Shown: positions 39,103-51,220 of the stretch, one piece after another
Layout: each line of letters opens with the position of its first letter
Position numbering within the stretch: the first letter of the stretch is position 1
Assembly: GCA_903772945.1 (NCBI GenBank)
Contig: CAICTM010000193.1
Location: 30,233-94,232 of the forward strand
Length of the DNA: 64,000 nt
Source: Seminavis robusta
Lineage: Eukaryota; Bacillariophyta; Bacillariophyceae; Naviculales; Naviculaceae
Direction of reading: 5' to 3'
Made by a program: the position numbers and the translations under genes
The notes under the pieces: model-generated
Told to the model about the DNA's origin: nothing
The model's database searches: none
The model's input: the letters and a program-made list of their open reading frames with translations, nothing else

Positions 39103-39723
39103 TGTTTCGCCTCTACAATTCTTCTTCCTCAACTACAACGCAACTATTGGTGTGTACTGTACTAGAACCCAACGATCGATGGTGATGGTCTCGCGAACGG
39201 TGGCGGTCGACTGTCGAGTTGGATTGGCACTTGCATCATCGTCGATCTTTCCCAGTCGGAGCAAATGTGGGTCTGTAATTTTTCTGTTCTGAAAATCGAA
39301 TCTTCATTCGAATCGAAATCGATTTTTTCTCGAGGCCTGACTGTCATCGAAAGGAGACGAACTTTCCCATGCGTCGATTTGGTGGTGTCTTGCCTTCTAT
39401 ACTCGGGAGATGGAACAATAACTGTTTTCATGCCGAATCAAATGGACCGTACTTTCCCCCCAGCTCCCTCTATACCATGCTTCATTCGACAAGATAAGCA
39501 CTGACATCGGACTCGACTCGACCCGACCCAGTGTAAGTCAAAGATCTTGATGTTCGCTTCCGGATCCTGTGGCTCCAGCCCCAAAAGCCTTCTGGCAGAA
39601 CCCACAGACAGCAGCTCGAAGATAGATACCGGTACACAGAAGGGTGTGAAGTTGACAACCAGCCATCAGTTGCGCTTGGCCATCCACATTTAGTTTCATT
39701 ATCTAGTAATAATCAGTTCCAAG
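39103..39723. other. divergent promoter region
   Basis: 621 bp between the starts of the truncated acyl-CoA-synthetase-like gene (-) and succinyl-CoA ligase alpha (+). Both products are likely mitochondrial, so co-regulation is possible (inference). No clear core promoter element is seen. Confidence 0.4.
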
Positions 39724-41070
39724 ATGAACAGCAGCCTGAATACCAAGTCTCGTTTGCTGTTGGTACGCCTCGAGCAGGCGGGCCGTAGGTCCATGTCGTC
39801 CACAGCCAATGTGTGGGTTGACAAGAACACCAAAGTCATCTGTCAAGGATTCACCGGAAAGCAGGTATGATTGAGTTGACTTCATGATGTTCAATCCATC
39901 CATTCAATGGATGCAGTCGAGAGACTCGTTTTGTATTTTTGGTTTGTGATTTGCAGGTCGTTCCTCACCCTTTTTTGGTTCCTTTTCGCTCCCACGACCT
40001 TTCCTTGTCTTGTTTGACTCGACTCGATTCCACACAACAATCTACTCTTCACTCACTCTCAATGAACGAACGACCTACAATATACTATTCTTAGGGAACA
40101 TTCCACTCGACCCAAGCCATTGAGTATGGGACCAACATGGTTGGTGGAGTCACTCCCAAGAAGGGAGGTCAGACTCACTTGGGATTGCCAGTGTTTAATA
40201 CCGTCCAAGAAGCCAAAGAGGAAGTCAATCCAGATGCCTCTGTCATTTACGTACCCCCTCCATTCTGTGCTGCCGCGATTTTGGACGCCATTGAGGCAGA
40301 AATTCCGTTGGTAGTGGCAATCACCGAAGGAGTCCCCCAAAAAGACATGGCCAGGGTCAAGTACGCGCTCCGTAGCCAGACGGCCACTCGTTTGATTGGA
40401 CCCAACTGTCCTGGAATCATCAAACCAGGAGAATGCAAAATTGGAATCATGCCTGGATACATTCACACAAAGGGAAAGATTGGAGTCGTTTCTCGTTCTG
40501 GAACATTGACCTACGAAGCTGTGCATCAGACCACTACCACTGGCTTGGGACAATCCACTTGTGTCGGAATTGGTGGAGATCCTTTCAATGGAACCAACTT
40601 TATCGATTGCTTGGAACGTTTCACGAACGATCCCGAGACGGAAGGAATCATCATGATTGGTGAAATTGGAGGAAGTGCCGAAGAAGAAGCTGCCGCCTGG
40701 CTCAAAGAACACGGAGACCCCAACAAGCCCGTTGTGGGTTTCATCGCTGGAATGACAGCTCCACCAGGTCGTCGTATGGGTACGTCAACAGAAAATTATT
40801 TATGCATTTATCACGGATCCTTCTTTCACCGGATCTGATCATTTCATTTTTCTAACCTTGGTCGGGCCTTGTTTGTTTGTCGTTCCTTCTTTTATTTATT
40901 TATACGCAGGCCACGCTGGGGCCATTGTTGCCGGAGGACAGGGAGGAGCTGCCGAAAAATTCGCAGCATTGGAAGATGCTGGAGTTCACATCTCTAGATC
41001 TCCTGCTCGTCTGGGAGCCACAATGTTGGAAGCGATGGGTTTGCCTCCCCCAGGAGAAGCCGCGGCATAG
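39724..41070 (+). CDS. SUCLG1: succinyl-CoA ligase, alpha subunit
   Basis: Three exons, 39724-39864, 40095-40779 and 40910-41070, with GT-AG introns of 230 and 130 nt, give 328 residues. The N-terminus ([19 protein letters not shown]) is a mitochondrial presequence. CoA-binding Rossmann part: [39 protein letters not shown]. Ligase part: [20 protein letters not shown], then [16 protein letters not shown] and [37 protein letters not shown] carries the phosphorylated active-site His and is rebuilt exactly across the second intron. The enzyme makes ATP or GTP from succinyl-CoA in the TCA cycle together with the beta subunit, which is not in this window. Confidence 0.96.
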
Positions 41071-41912
41071 TAGTACTGCAAAGAGCAACGATTGATATTA
41101 AATGGTGTGAGCGGTTAAAGATGCTTCCTTGTCGTCGGTTTTGTCTTTTTCTGCTCTGGTTTCTACTCAGTACTGGAGAAGGCTTGAAGAAGCAAACAGA
41201 ATTGTAGAAGTCAACAAATTGGCACCTTCTAAGCACAGATACTAGTAACTTGTTGACTTCTCTCAGGAGGGAATTTCTGGAAAACTGTGACATTTTTACT
41301 ACAAGAACTATCAGTTTCTCCATTGGTGTTTCTGGGGGAAGATGCATTGTCTAGCGGTATTGGGGCTGGTAGGTCCAGATGGAGGAGCCATTGTTGCAAT
41401 GCTGCTTGCAGACTGTGACCGAACCTGGCCCCTCATCCAAACGTTTTGGGTTCGTTCAGCAAGATCGTTCGATAACATGATTGGCAAGACTAAAGAGTGC
41501 ATGTAGATAGCTCAGCAGTGAAGTGAAACTACATGTAGACTTCGGTAAAGAACAGCATGCATAACGGTACCGGTACCAATATTCAAGGGTCCGATCCGGA
41601 GAGCAAAATTGCACCTGGTCCGGCCACGGCCCAACCTTTGGCGCTCGGCGCTGGAGCTTTCAGTCACGGTTTAAGTCACATTTAAGTCAATTGAATCAAA
41701 AGCGTGACTGATGCCACTTTCCCACGTAACACATCATCGTTTTTGCACGCACTGACTTGTCCTTCTTTGTTTTGGTGACGGCTCTGGGTTCAACGTACAA
41801 GTCAGCTTTTTGGTGGGTTGGATGCCTTGACACGCACACCTATTGACCGACAAACCAATTGAACGACAAATCTCATTTGTTTGTTTGGTTGGAAGTGAAA
41901 AAGAGCGGAACG
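41071..41912. other. intergenic (tandem genes)
   Basis: Between two plus-strand genes. TACCGGTA is at 41568-41575 within GGTACCGGTACC. No gene is seen. The promoter of the MBOAT gene should lie here. Confidence 0.45.
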
Positions 41913-43748
41913 ATGCATCTTCCTGAAGCTGTAACAAGCGTCTTGGACGCAACACTAGAGAATATCTATTCTCTGGAGAAATATGTGGCACCTACTGTTG
42001 TTCTGGGTGAGTTTCTTTCCCCGCGGTGCATCTGATTCATCATTGGTGGCGTTTTTTAATATTATCATCTTCTGACCATCTCCGACTTGTTTCTGTTTTA
42101 ATAATCTTCAGTACCTCCCTTTGTGAGCGAAGCAGTCCAAGGCTTGTCGGATCAAATTGGGTTCGATGTGGAAACTTTGAGCTATGTCCTCGGATTGTTG
42201 TTGTGCTACCCCTGCGGAATGATCATGAACAGTATGCCATTTGGAAAGGCCCGTCATTTCTTTTCCTTCATTTTGGGTGCCTTCTTGCTTCAGTTCACTA
42301 TCGGTGTCCAATGGATCCATCATATGATCACTTCCTTGGTGGTATATGCCTTGTTCGCGTTCGTCCCTCGCAACAAAGTTCAGATTGTCGTCCCTGTTTT
42401 TGTCATGGTATACATGACTTTGGGCCATCTGCACCGTCAGTACATCAATTACTTGGGCTGGGATTTGGACTTTACCGGTGCACAAATGGTGAGTACATGG
42501 GGAACAGATTCTCTTGATTCGGGTGTTGTTGATTCGGGTGTCATTTATTTTGACTGGCATGCACTCACTGGAATAATTACGCACCGCACTCTGGCAGGTT
42601 ATCACACAAAAGCTATTCATGATGGCCTTCAATCTCCACGACGGAGACCTTCTGGCAAAAGGAAACGCAGACCGTGCAGCTAAGAAATGCGAAAAGTATG
42701 CTCTAAAAGAGCTCCCAGGCCTTCTTGAGTACTTGGGTTACACTTTTTGTTTTGCAAGTATGTTGGCCGGCCCTGCTTATGAGTTCACGGTCTACCGCGA
42801 TGCCTGCGATGGGTCTCTTTTATACGACAAGGACGGAAAACCTCGTGGAAAGATCCCCGGTACTCTGGTGCCCTCATTGTTGCCATTTCTCAAGAGTTTC
42901 TTGTTGTTGGGAATCCACGTCGGTTTGGGTGGAATGTTCCCTCTGTTGGACCCCACGGACTCTCAAAAGAACCCTCCTGTTCTAGCCCAGGAAGATTTCT
43001 TGCAAAATCCTTGGTTCTATCGATACGGTTACATGTGGATCGGACTCTTCGCCACTCGCTGCAAGTATTACTTTGCTTGGCTGAATGCAGAGGGTGCCAA
43101 CAATCTTTTTTACGCCGGTTTCGAGGGATTTGACGAGAAGGGCGAGCCAAAGGGATGGGGTGTCGCTAGCAATGTGGACGTTCTTGGTTTTGAACTTGCA
43201 CCCAATCTGTCTACTCTCAGTAAAGATTGGAACAAGAAAACGTCTCTTTGGTTGACCCGCTATGTGTACATCAGGACTGGTGGAAATTTGATGGCAGTGT
43301 ATATGTTGAGTGCGTTTTGGCACGGATTCTACCCAGGTGAGGACAGAACTTTGGTGGCCCCAGCCGCCTTTTTCCTTTTGAGCTGACTAATTGGACGGAT
43401 GCAACTGACTCGACTCTTGCCACTTACTTTTTCGCTGCCACAGGATACTACCTGTTTTTCTTATCGGTTCCCCTCTTGACCTTCTGCGAGCGTTTGGCCA
43501 AGAAGAAGATTTCTCCCTACTTTTCTGATGCTAGGTGGACCCCATACGACTTCTTTTGCATGTTCGTTACATCCTTTTTTGTCGAGTACACGGTCTCGGC
43601 GTTTATCATTCTTCAACTCGATGGAGCAATTGCCACTTGGAAGAGCCACTACTTCTTTGGACACATTTTGTCGATTGGCGCTTACATTGCTATGACTTTG
43701 CTTCCTACCCCCAAGAAACCGGAGGATGCCAAGAAGAAGGTCCAGTAA
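41913..43748 (+). CDS. MBOAT-family lysophospholipid acyltransferase
   Basis: Four exons, 41913-42006, 42112-42488, 42598-43336 and 43444-43748, with three GT-AG introns of 105-109 nt, give 504 residues. It is multi-pass (LSYVLGLLLCYPCGMIMNSM, HMITSLVVYALFAFVP, ILQLDGAIATW and others). MBOAT signatures: NYLGWDLDFTGAQM then VITQKLFMMAFNLHDGD, the Asn block WNKKTSLWLTRYVYIR, and the catalytic-His block SAFWHGFYPGYYLFFL, which is restored exactly across the last splice site. Members such as ALE1, LPCAT3 and plant LPLATs reacylate lysophospholipids in the ER membrane (Lands cycle). A C-terminal KKPEDAKKKVQ could serve ER retention. Head-group preference is not predictable. Confidence 0.93.
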
Positions 43749-44312
43749 ATCTACTCTGTATGGAAATTAGTATAATACTATCGTGGACGGAACTATGCTG
43801 CTAATGAAGCTGTCTCATGAAGAATATGGAGCACTTGATGGAATTTATTCTCTAGATATTAGACTGCCATGCAACATGGCAGGTGGATGCTATTATTGGC
43901 ATTCATCAACGACGCGACAACGTCAGCGAGAATCTGGGACCCAACTCCAATGACGGCAAATGCCAGTTGGATTGTCTGAAGGAGATTACCCAATACAGTA
44001 CGACAATTACGCCATCAACAACTTCGGCTCATCCACCACCATGAGTACATTCTACGAAAAACGCCAAGGCATGCACCTCCTATTCAGAGCATAATCGTGT
44101 CTGCTGGGCTTTCTACGCACGACGCTCTTTGAATTTGAGGCGAGGCGGGGAATAGTTTCATCAGACCCAGCTCTTTGTTAATCGCGGAACCGGTAGCGGT
44201 ACATCGTAGAGAAGCTCAATCTTCCGATGGCTTGACGGCCCTGGACGTGAAAAACGAGACGGAGAACGAAACTCGTCGCAGCTGGCATGACAACATGACA
44301 TACTACATGTTT
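43749..44312. other. intergenic, unique DNA left of the duplicated block
   Basis: No gene recognised. It ends where the sequence shared with copy B begins (ATGAAGACACAGG at 44313). Confidence 0.5.
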
Positions 44313-44595
44313 ATGAAGACACAGGCCCAATCGGAAGTAACCGAATAAGTACTAGTGCATTACTCCTACAAAACCTCGATTCATTGCTAGATATCGGAGC
44401 TCAGGTCTTTATCCTTGCCGACTGATGCGATGCTGATTGAGACTTTTTCGTTCGTATAGCAGATTGCTCTTTCTTCTCTTCTTGGAAAATACATTTGCAT
44501 GGCTGCCCCGCAACACCGTCAGAATATTTCCATGTTTAGTGTTCTCGACGAAATTGTATGTAAATTGTGGTGTTGTGTGGAGTGATACTCTCATT

Positions 44596-45434
44596 TTAAG
44601 GCATGTTCTTTTTTGCCTCGGCCCGAATTCGCAATTTGTACGAGGCTTTATCATTCATGTAAAGATTGAAGGCCTCACTTTGGGCTGGACTGGCTGGGTT
44701 AGGGTCGTCTGTGCAAACAACAAACAAAAGTGAGCCAACAATGGGTGGATGTCGCGGCATGACATGACAGCGAGAGTCCTAGACCGCTGACTCGACTCAC
44801 CCAACAGATCTTGGATTCCCAACAGAATCTGCTTGATACTGATAGCTGGTCGCCACCCTTCTTCCTCGTTAAGGATAGAAAGACAGATCGTTCCCGATGG
44901 ATACACATTGGGATGAAAAAGAGGCGGCACAAACTTGCCTATCACATGATGAATCAATTCAAGAGCATGATGTGAGACCGATTTCGCTTTTTGTCAATCC
45001 CAAACATTACGAGCAGAAACTCACACTTGGGTGGCTTGGATGGATAATCCGCGCTAAACTCCATGGCAACCTGAGTCAAGTCGCAAAGAAAGTCGATTGG
45101 CCAGTGTCAGGTTCACATAAACTCTCGGAAAAACGGTTGTCACCCTTTGAACATTTTGTCGTCTTACTTTGTACACTCCACCCTCCCAATCTGTGCCTTC
45201 CTTCCCTGAAGCAGCAACAAGAAGGTGTCGGTGTGAGGAGACTAGCTAGCAGCGACAGCACAACCATGGCCCCCGAACTTGACCACACTTGCCTGGGACG
45301 CCAGCGTTCCATTTCATGATATTGGAAGATCCCTCTCCCGATGATTCAGGGCGTGCAAAGAAGCCATAAGGATGGTCCTTTCGCCAGTTCTTTCGTTCCT
45401 CTCGGAGACGTCCTTGAGCAATTCCAGCCGACAT
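44596..45434 (-). CDS. UBC9: SUMO-conjugating enzyme UBC9 (copy A)
   Basis: Five exons on the minus strand (45293-45434, 45168-45205, 45025-45070, 44801-44938, 44596-44708) give exactly 158 residues, the length of animal UBC9. The start is [20 protein letters not shown]. The junctions rebuild [16 protein letters not shown] and the core [15 protein letters not shown], with the catalytic Cys, followed by [18 protein letters not shown]. The tail is [14 protein letters not shown]. The first intron has a GC donor (CCCAG|GCAAGT ... CTTCAG); the other three are GT-AG. UBC9 is the only E2 for SUMO and acts mainly in the nucleus. The frame is also open for 128 codons upstream of the ATG in this copy but broken in copy B, so that is taken as 5' UTR. 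It is head-to-head with PHB2. Confidence 0.95.
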
Positions 45435-45911
45435 GGTACTAGCTAGATAGAGATTGATGCACGTTGCAAGCCACTTCAATAAACAATGCGCTTTTGCTGC
45501 TGCTGTTGTTGCTGTTGTTGCTGTTGTTTGCTGTTGTGTGCGAGAGAACAGAGAGACGGGTGTGACAACGCCGGCCAGTCCTTTTCGAGCCAACGGTCTT
45601 GCCGTCACCCGTCGGAAAGTGGAAGAACTCATCCTTCGGAAAGCTTCGATCCGCTTCCGACGAAGGAGGGCCGATGACCACCCAAAGATCTTTCTCTCGG
45701 CGACGTTCTTTCGTGGTTTGTGAGGCTTCTCATGATGCTGCTGCTGCATTCTTCGAGCTGCTTTGTGGATTGTATTTGCAGAAACCATAGTCTCGACCAC
45801 TCTTTGATTGTCTATCACGTTTAGCTAAGTCGAGCACAATAATCCAACAATTCATCAGCAATCTTAAGATAGCGTTAGTTCTATTTCTATAAACAAAAAG
45901 AAGAAAGCAAG
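45435..45911. other. divergent UBC9/PHB2 promoter with a variable triplet repeat
   Basis: 477 bp between two head-to-head starts. A TGC/TTG triplet run at about 45491-45535 is longer here than in copy B (about 55079-55112). Its minus-strand reading gives Gln/Thr/Ala-rich codons in the UBC9 upstream frame. Confidence 0.55.
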
Positions 45912-47000
45912 ATGGCAGCTAATCGATTGCGCGAAGCGATGAAGAACCTGGGCCAGCAAATGGGCAACATGGGTGGTGGCGGCGGTGGAGGCGGAAAACG
46001 AGGTGGTGGAGGCGGAGCTCAAGCAGCGGCTGCCGCTGCGGCTCGAAGTGTGGGAGCCATTGCCGTCGCTACTGGTCTGGGATACGGAGCCTACAATTCC
46101 ATCTACACAGTCCAAGGAGGTCACCGTGCCGTGGTGTTTAATCGTATTGTGGGAATGAAAGATACCGTCTATGGCGAAGGTCTCAATTTCAACATTCCCT
46201 GGTTCGAGAGGCCCATCATCTACGACATCCGAACACGACCCGTCAACCTGCAGACTCTCACGGGAAGTAAGGATTTGCAAATGGTTACCATTGCCATTCG
46301 TGTGCTGCACAAACCGGATCCTAACAAGTTGGTCTGGATCTACCGATATTTGGGACTCAAATACGATGAGAGGATCTTGCCCAGTGTCATGAATGAGTGT
46401 GCCAAAGCCGTCGTGGCACGCTACAATGCCAATGAGTTGCTCACCAAGCGTGACCAGGTGTCTCGAGAGATCTCGGTCGAGTTGAGAAAGCGAGCTGGAT
46501 TTTTCAACGTTTTGCTGGAGGATGTGGCCATTACCCATCTCAGTTTCAGCCCAGAATACGCCAGGGCTGTCGAAGCCAAGCAAGTTGGTGAGTTTCTTTT
46601 TTTATCTTCAATTTGTGAACCGCAAAACTATTTTATGCATCGTCCAAAATTTTTATCTCAAACCTGACCAATCTGTTTATTTTCTTTGTCTTGACGCACA
46701 GCCCAACAGGATGCTGAACGTGCCAAGTACGTTGTCATTGGAGCTCAGCAAGAAAAGAAAACCATCATCACCAAAGCCAAGGGAGAAGCCGAGTCTGCTT
46801 CTCTCATTGGTAATGCTGTAAAGCGAAACCCTGGTTTCATGAAATTGCGTCGCATTGATGCCGCTAGAGACATTGCTGATATTGTGGCGGGAAGTGGAAA
46901 CAAGGTGTACTTGAATGCCGATTCTCTACTCTTGAACCTTCTTGGAGATGCTGACGACAAATTTGAAAGGTCGGTCCAGAGCAAAAGGCGCCTCTGGTAG
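45912..47000 (+). CDS. PHB2: prohibitin-2 (copy A)
   Basis: Two exons, 45912-46587 and 46702-47000, around a 114-nt GT-AG intron that splits an Ala codon, give 324 residues. A Gly-rich N-terminus (GGGGGGGGKRGGGGG) precedes a membrane anchor (SVGAIAVATGLGYGAYNSIY). The SPFH/prohibitin domain follows: [55 protein letters not shown]. The coiled-coil region spans the intron ([20 protein letters not shown]). The C-terminus is NKVYLNADSLLLNLLGDADD, then FERSVQSKRRLW. PHB2 forms ring complexes with PHB1 in the inner mitochondrial membrane that act as a scaffold for proteases and cardiolipin domains. Confidence 0.95.
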
Positions 47001-47399
47001 ATGCTTGAGTGAGCAGTCCGCCACAGGAACTGACATAAGGTCAGGATGTTGATAATACTGGTAGTAATGAAGGTTGCATTGAATGCATGCTTTGCCTTTT
47101 GGATAAGAAATTAAATTCTTCACTGTTGATACACTCATCGATTTCACCTCGCTTTCCAAAACTAACGTTCAGTAATACCTGGGCTTTGGGATACCGCAGG
47201 GCCGTACGCTGCTGGTGCTGCAGTGGGTCTTGGAATCATGGAACTTGATCCTGATCCTGCGTTTACAGTCGTTGATGACAGCTTGGAAGCTTTCAGAGAA
47301 TTCCAGGTACTGTACATGCTTAATTCGTGCACTAAGAGTAAAAATATTCTATGCTATGCTTTCATTGGACCCGACCTCCACAAGGCTTTGGGAGATGCC
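47001..47399. other. short gap between PHB2 and PRP18 with an unexplained open segment
   Basis: Convergent 3' ends. On the plus strand at about 47198-47308, between an acceptor-like CCGCAG and a donor-like CAG|GTACTG, one frame reads PYAAGAAVGLGIMELDPDPA and on to EAFREFQ. In copy B two deletions break this frame. It does not splice in frame to PHB2. Confidence 0.4.
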
Positions 47400-48610
47400 C
47401 TACAGTACCTTTTTGGAGGGGTCTGCAGCAGATTTCTTTTGCGCATAGGTCATCAATCGCTTGACTGAAGTGAGGTATTTGCGCTGCAGCTCACTATTCA
47501 TGACGTGAGCAACATTGGAACTCTCGATTTTAGCTCGACCAGTACGGGCGTGGATCCCTACCATGGTAACGCCAATGGGCCAAGCAGCCCTCCCAATAGA
47601 AATATCAATGTAGGTATCATGGGCTTTGACGAATTCCTCCTCCAGACAAAATGAAACAATTCGATTCAATTTTGTCAAGATGCTTTCATCCCTTTTCAGC
47701 AGCAGCAACAGCAAAAACAAATTGAAAGTCAGATGAAATAAATGATTTGAACTGAAATCTGCAACTGTTGCAAAACATAAACTCACATTCGGCGGCTCTT
47801 GAGCAACTTGAACATGGGTCGAATATAGTCTTTGCATTGCTTCAGGGTTTTGGTTTCATTTCGTCCTGCTACACTTCGTTTGACGGAGTCCGGCCGAGCA
47901 ACAAGGTCGTCTTCCCACCCCTTCAGAAGGCCCTTGAAATATTTGTACACTCTCTTGTGTGGGTCGGAGTCGTCACCCAAGTCGTCGTCATCATCTTTGG
48001 TTTCGGTTTCTTTGTCGTCTTTTGCCGCATCGGTTTCCTCAACGTGAGCTTGCTCACCGGCTCCAGTAGTATCATCTTTATCCTTCCCCAAAAATGTATT
48101 ACGGATCCCATGACCTCTCCCAAGGCGAAATTCATCCATTTCCGCATCGCCAGCTTGAGCTTTTCGTTGCTCATCGAGTGCCTTTCGCAAACGTTTCACA
48201 CGATCCTCAAGGCTCTCTCCGAATAACTTGATGGGAAGCCCAAACGCTCGTAGCTTCTTGGTTATTTCATCGGATGATAATCTCACCGCTTCGTTGCTCT
48301 CGGACTGAGATTTCTTGCTGACACTGCTTTCTTTTTCTTGCGTTTCCGATTCTTTAGCTTTCTGGGAACCTTTGTCTTTTTTCTTTTTGCTCCCTAAAGC
48401 AGCCGTTGTCGTGTGGTCATCATCGTCTTGGTCGGAACCCAATTTTCGCTTCTTTCGACTCGCGGCGTATTTCGCCTGCTTTTCCTCTTCTTCTTCCTCC
48501 TCCTGGCGACGTAGATCACCAGCTCTGAAGAATCGCCTTCCACCTGAAGTGGCCTTTGCCTTTTCAACCGTCTTCTTCTTTCGTTCCAGTTCTCGCTTCA
48601 ACAGGTCCAT
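47400..48610 (-). CDS. PRP18: pre-mRNA-splicing factor 18, PRP18 (copy A)
   Basis: Two exons, 47787-48610 and 47400-47691 (minus), joined by a GT-AG intron of 95 nt in phase 2, give 371 residues. The start [20 protein letters not shown] is the PRP18 N-terminal helix. A Lys/Glu/Asp-rich middle follows, with a PRP4-like motif ([20 protein letters not shown], then [15 protein letters not shown]). The PRP18 helical domain includes [20 protein letters not shown] and VKRSVAGR. Exon 2 carries the conserved loop [20 protein letters not shown], then [21 protein letters not shown]18 acts with SLU7 at the second catalytic step of splicing. Frames are intact in this copy. Confidence 0.95.
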
Positions 48611-49455
48611 GGTCAAGACTAGTTTTTGTGCCGTTGTGGGTACGGTCGTAGCCCTTTGATCGAATTATTGATGCTGTCACTCTAAAGGCGGGATTCAACT
48701 TTGTGACTGAAAAGTACAGAGGAACCACCATCACACGAGCCCACTACATGTATGTATTAAGGAGACCAGGGCACTCCAGAAGGACGGGCTGGTTACCCTC
48801 GGAGGGGTGTTGTTGAGAAATGGTGGTAACAGGTTAGTAGAAGACAATGTAATGCACAAAAAGCAAAAATAGCGATTCCTTAGGAGCTTGTCGTGGGAGA
48901 GTTGCTATTATTGTTGCAATGGGGTTGGCCTTGGTGGCACACCGGGGGTTGCAAGTGATTTCTCTTCATTATTATTTGTTACAAGGAGAAGGAAGACAAA
49001 AGAGACAACGGGATACGGTTTTGTCTCTTCCACCTGCACAGCAGATCGGAGAATTATTGACTTGGTCCAGGCCAGGGTGAGACAAGATCACCCTCACGGA
49101 AAGGTGACATATTTCGAAGGCTTTGAATAGCTTACCCAGACCATAATAAGTGCACATACCGGTACAGTACATGTATTGTGCAATTTGGCTCTGGCTAGAA
49201 GTTCTGGCAATTTTTTAAGGATGGCTATTAGGGGAGAGAAACATCCTTTACTTTTGGAATAGATTGGAATACTGCCTGGCAAAGTCGTCAAAAGAACAGG
49301 GCCCAATCGCCTTGTTGGGCACGAGCGAATAACTCAAAGCAAAGACTGTTCTAGCCAGCACTGTATCATCTTCATCATCCTCCTATCGTTTGTGGCAAGC
49401 TCTATCTGATTCATACAATTCACACAGACTCACACCCGTGGGATATGTATTTCTA
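48611..49455. other. intergenic
   Basis: Lies upstream of PRP18 and downstream of SNRPE, both on the minus strand. Short frames (48888-49130 on plus, 49094-49306 on minus) are preserved in copy B but change residues freely, with no recognisable features. TACCGGTA is at 49157-49164. Confidence 0.45.
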
Positions 49456-49896
49456 CTAGTCCCCACCTGCTGGCATCGGCCTTACTGGTTGTGCTTCTTG
49501 CAGCATGGTAATAGAATCCCCCTTGAGTAGAATCCTTCCAACCTCCACTCGTTTGTTTTTCTTGGAATCAATTTCCACGGCATCATCCAAGACCATGTTC
49601 ATGTATTCATCAAATCCAATAATCTGGCCCTCTATTTGGAGACGAGTGTCTTCATACAAGCCTACTCTCACACGAGTCTTTTTCTACACATGTGGCAACA
49701 AATCAATGAAAAACGAATTGAAACAAAGATGTGTGAGGTAACACGACACGGGCACAAACTTGACCGACATTTGACGGAGGGTATATGCAGCGGCGTGCTC
49801 GTATGCAATCCCAAAATAAGAGACACTTACCTGTAGGTGCGAGAAGATGACATTGATGGGAAGGGTCATCACCTTCTTTACGCGTTTCGGCGGCAT
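49456..49896 (-). CDS. SNRPE: Sm core protein E, SmE (copy A)
   Basis: Two exons, 49831-49896 and 49456-49683 (minus), around a 147-nt GT-AG intron in phase 0, give 97 residues. [20 protein letters not shown] is the SmE N-terminal helix. The Sm1 motif ([20 protein letters not shown], then DDAVEI) and Sm2 motif ([14 protein letters not shown]) are both complete. SmE is one of seven proteins in the ring around U1, U2, U4 and U5 snRNAs. The C-terminal tail ([11 protein letters not shown]) is short and lacks RG repeats, as is normal for SmE. Confidence 0.95.
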
Positions 49897-51220
49897 GGTG
49901 GATGGTTTGTTTGGAGGACTTGAAAGAAAGAGGATCAAATAGTAGACAAATCAGCGCAGGTGGCAGTCTGATCGAAGTTGTGGATGTTGCGATCCATTGG
50001 ATTGCTGCCAGGGGTCGAATAAACATAATATTTTATGTTTCTAAGCAATTCCGTCCTTTAGCTAGCTACTCTAGTTTTAGTAGCTAGTGTAGATTGTTTC
50101 GTCCATCAATGAGTAATAAAGGATTTATGGATTAATTATGAGGTGCTTCTGAAATCAGATCTTTTTCCTATTCCAAACTACTAGTAGACAAAACACAACC
50201 TGGAAAAGGTTGTGAAGCTTCCGACAGGCATGGAGCGGTTTGGCTAGTGGAATCCCATGGTACAACCATACAGGTACCATTCAATTGAGTGTGTCGGGAG
50301 GATTGAGGATTGTCTCCACACAGCAGAGCTGGGGAAGTTCTATACTCCAGAGTACATAGCTACAGGTATCTGTAAAGTGTGGTTTGCAAGTCAGAACGAT
50401 CCGGGTACCGGGTACATGATTAAGTTTGACTATATCCATCTATCTGTCAAAGTTGCTTGTTCCGGACCGCCCCGAAATCCAACACTCCTCTCGTTTGATA
50501 GGAGGTAGAATCGACACCTTGTTAGCCGGCAACAGCGACTACGGGTAGGTGTAGACACAGCCATTCATGAAGCAAGCTTCCAATCAGCCAAATCCTGCAG
50601 ATAAATCAAAGCCGTCGAAGCGATCACCAAGATAGGGATCTCTTGGCTTCATTTGACGGATGTCACAATAGCTAGCTAGCTAGCTAGCCAAATTGCATTG
50701 CCTCATCCATTGTGGCTTCATTGACTCCTGGGCAGCACTGCCACGTTGCAACGGGCTGGTGTTGACCTCGGATGGTCAGTATTTTTCACTGGAGTTGAGA
50801 TGTCAAGGCCGTCGATGACGTGAATTCCGGGGACATCTAGAAAAGTTCTTCTATGACTCTGGGCATTCTTAGTGCCATTTTTCTTCAAACCTCCCTTATC
50901 AATTGCGGAAACCACACTTTCCGTTGTCACATTCAGCAATGGGAAGGATGGTGTAAGCTCCGCCGCTCACAACGGAGGCAGAAGGGTTTGTTCTCTTCCA
51001 CTTTCTCCCCTCTTTGTGTGGCACTCGAAGCGCCGCGACAGCTGCAGCTTCGACCCAATACCATCGAAGCTTCTACAATAGCAAGCGAAGCATAAACATC
51101 CATCTTGATTGGTTGCTGCGGAGAGGCATCTCTCGCATTTTGTTCAGAGTGTTAAGCTTCAGGTCTCCACGCCAGTGAGAAAGGAGGCACTACACTACAA
51201 TAACGAACTCAGAAGGCACC
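49897..51220. other. intergenic
   Basis: 1.3 kb. A plus-strand frame at 50257-50508 (83 codons) is identical in copy B but has no recognised features. There is a (CTAG)n run at about 50671-50687. The promoters of SNRPE (-) and the GDxP-motif gene (+) should lie here. Confidence 0.5.

Noticed and set aside
48888-49130. 80-codon plus-strand frame present in both copies
   Set aside because: It survives in copy B simply because the copies are nearly identical. Residues change freely, and there is no domain, signal or splice context.
50257-50508. 83-codon frame identical in both copies
   Set aside because: Identity between alleles is not evidence of coding. No recognisable motif and poor protein character.
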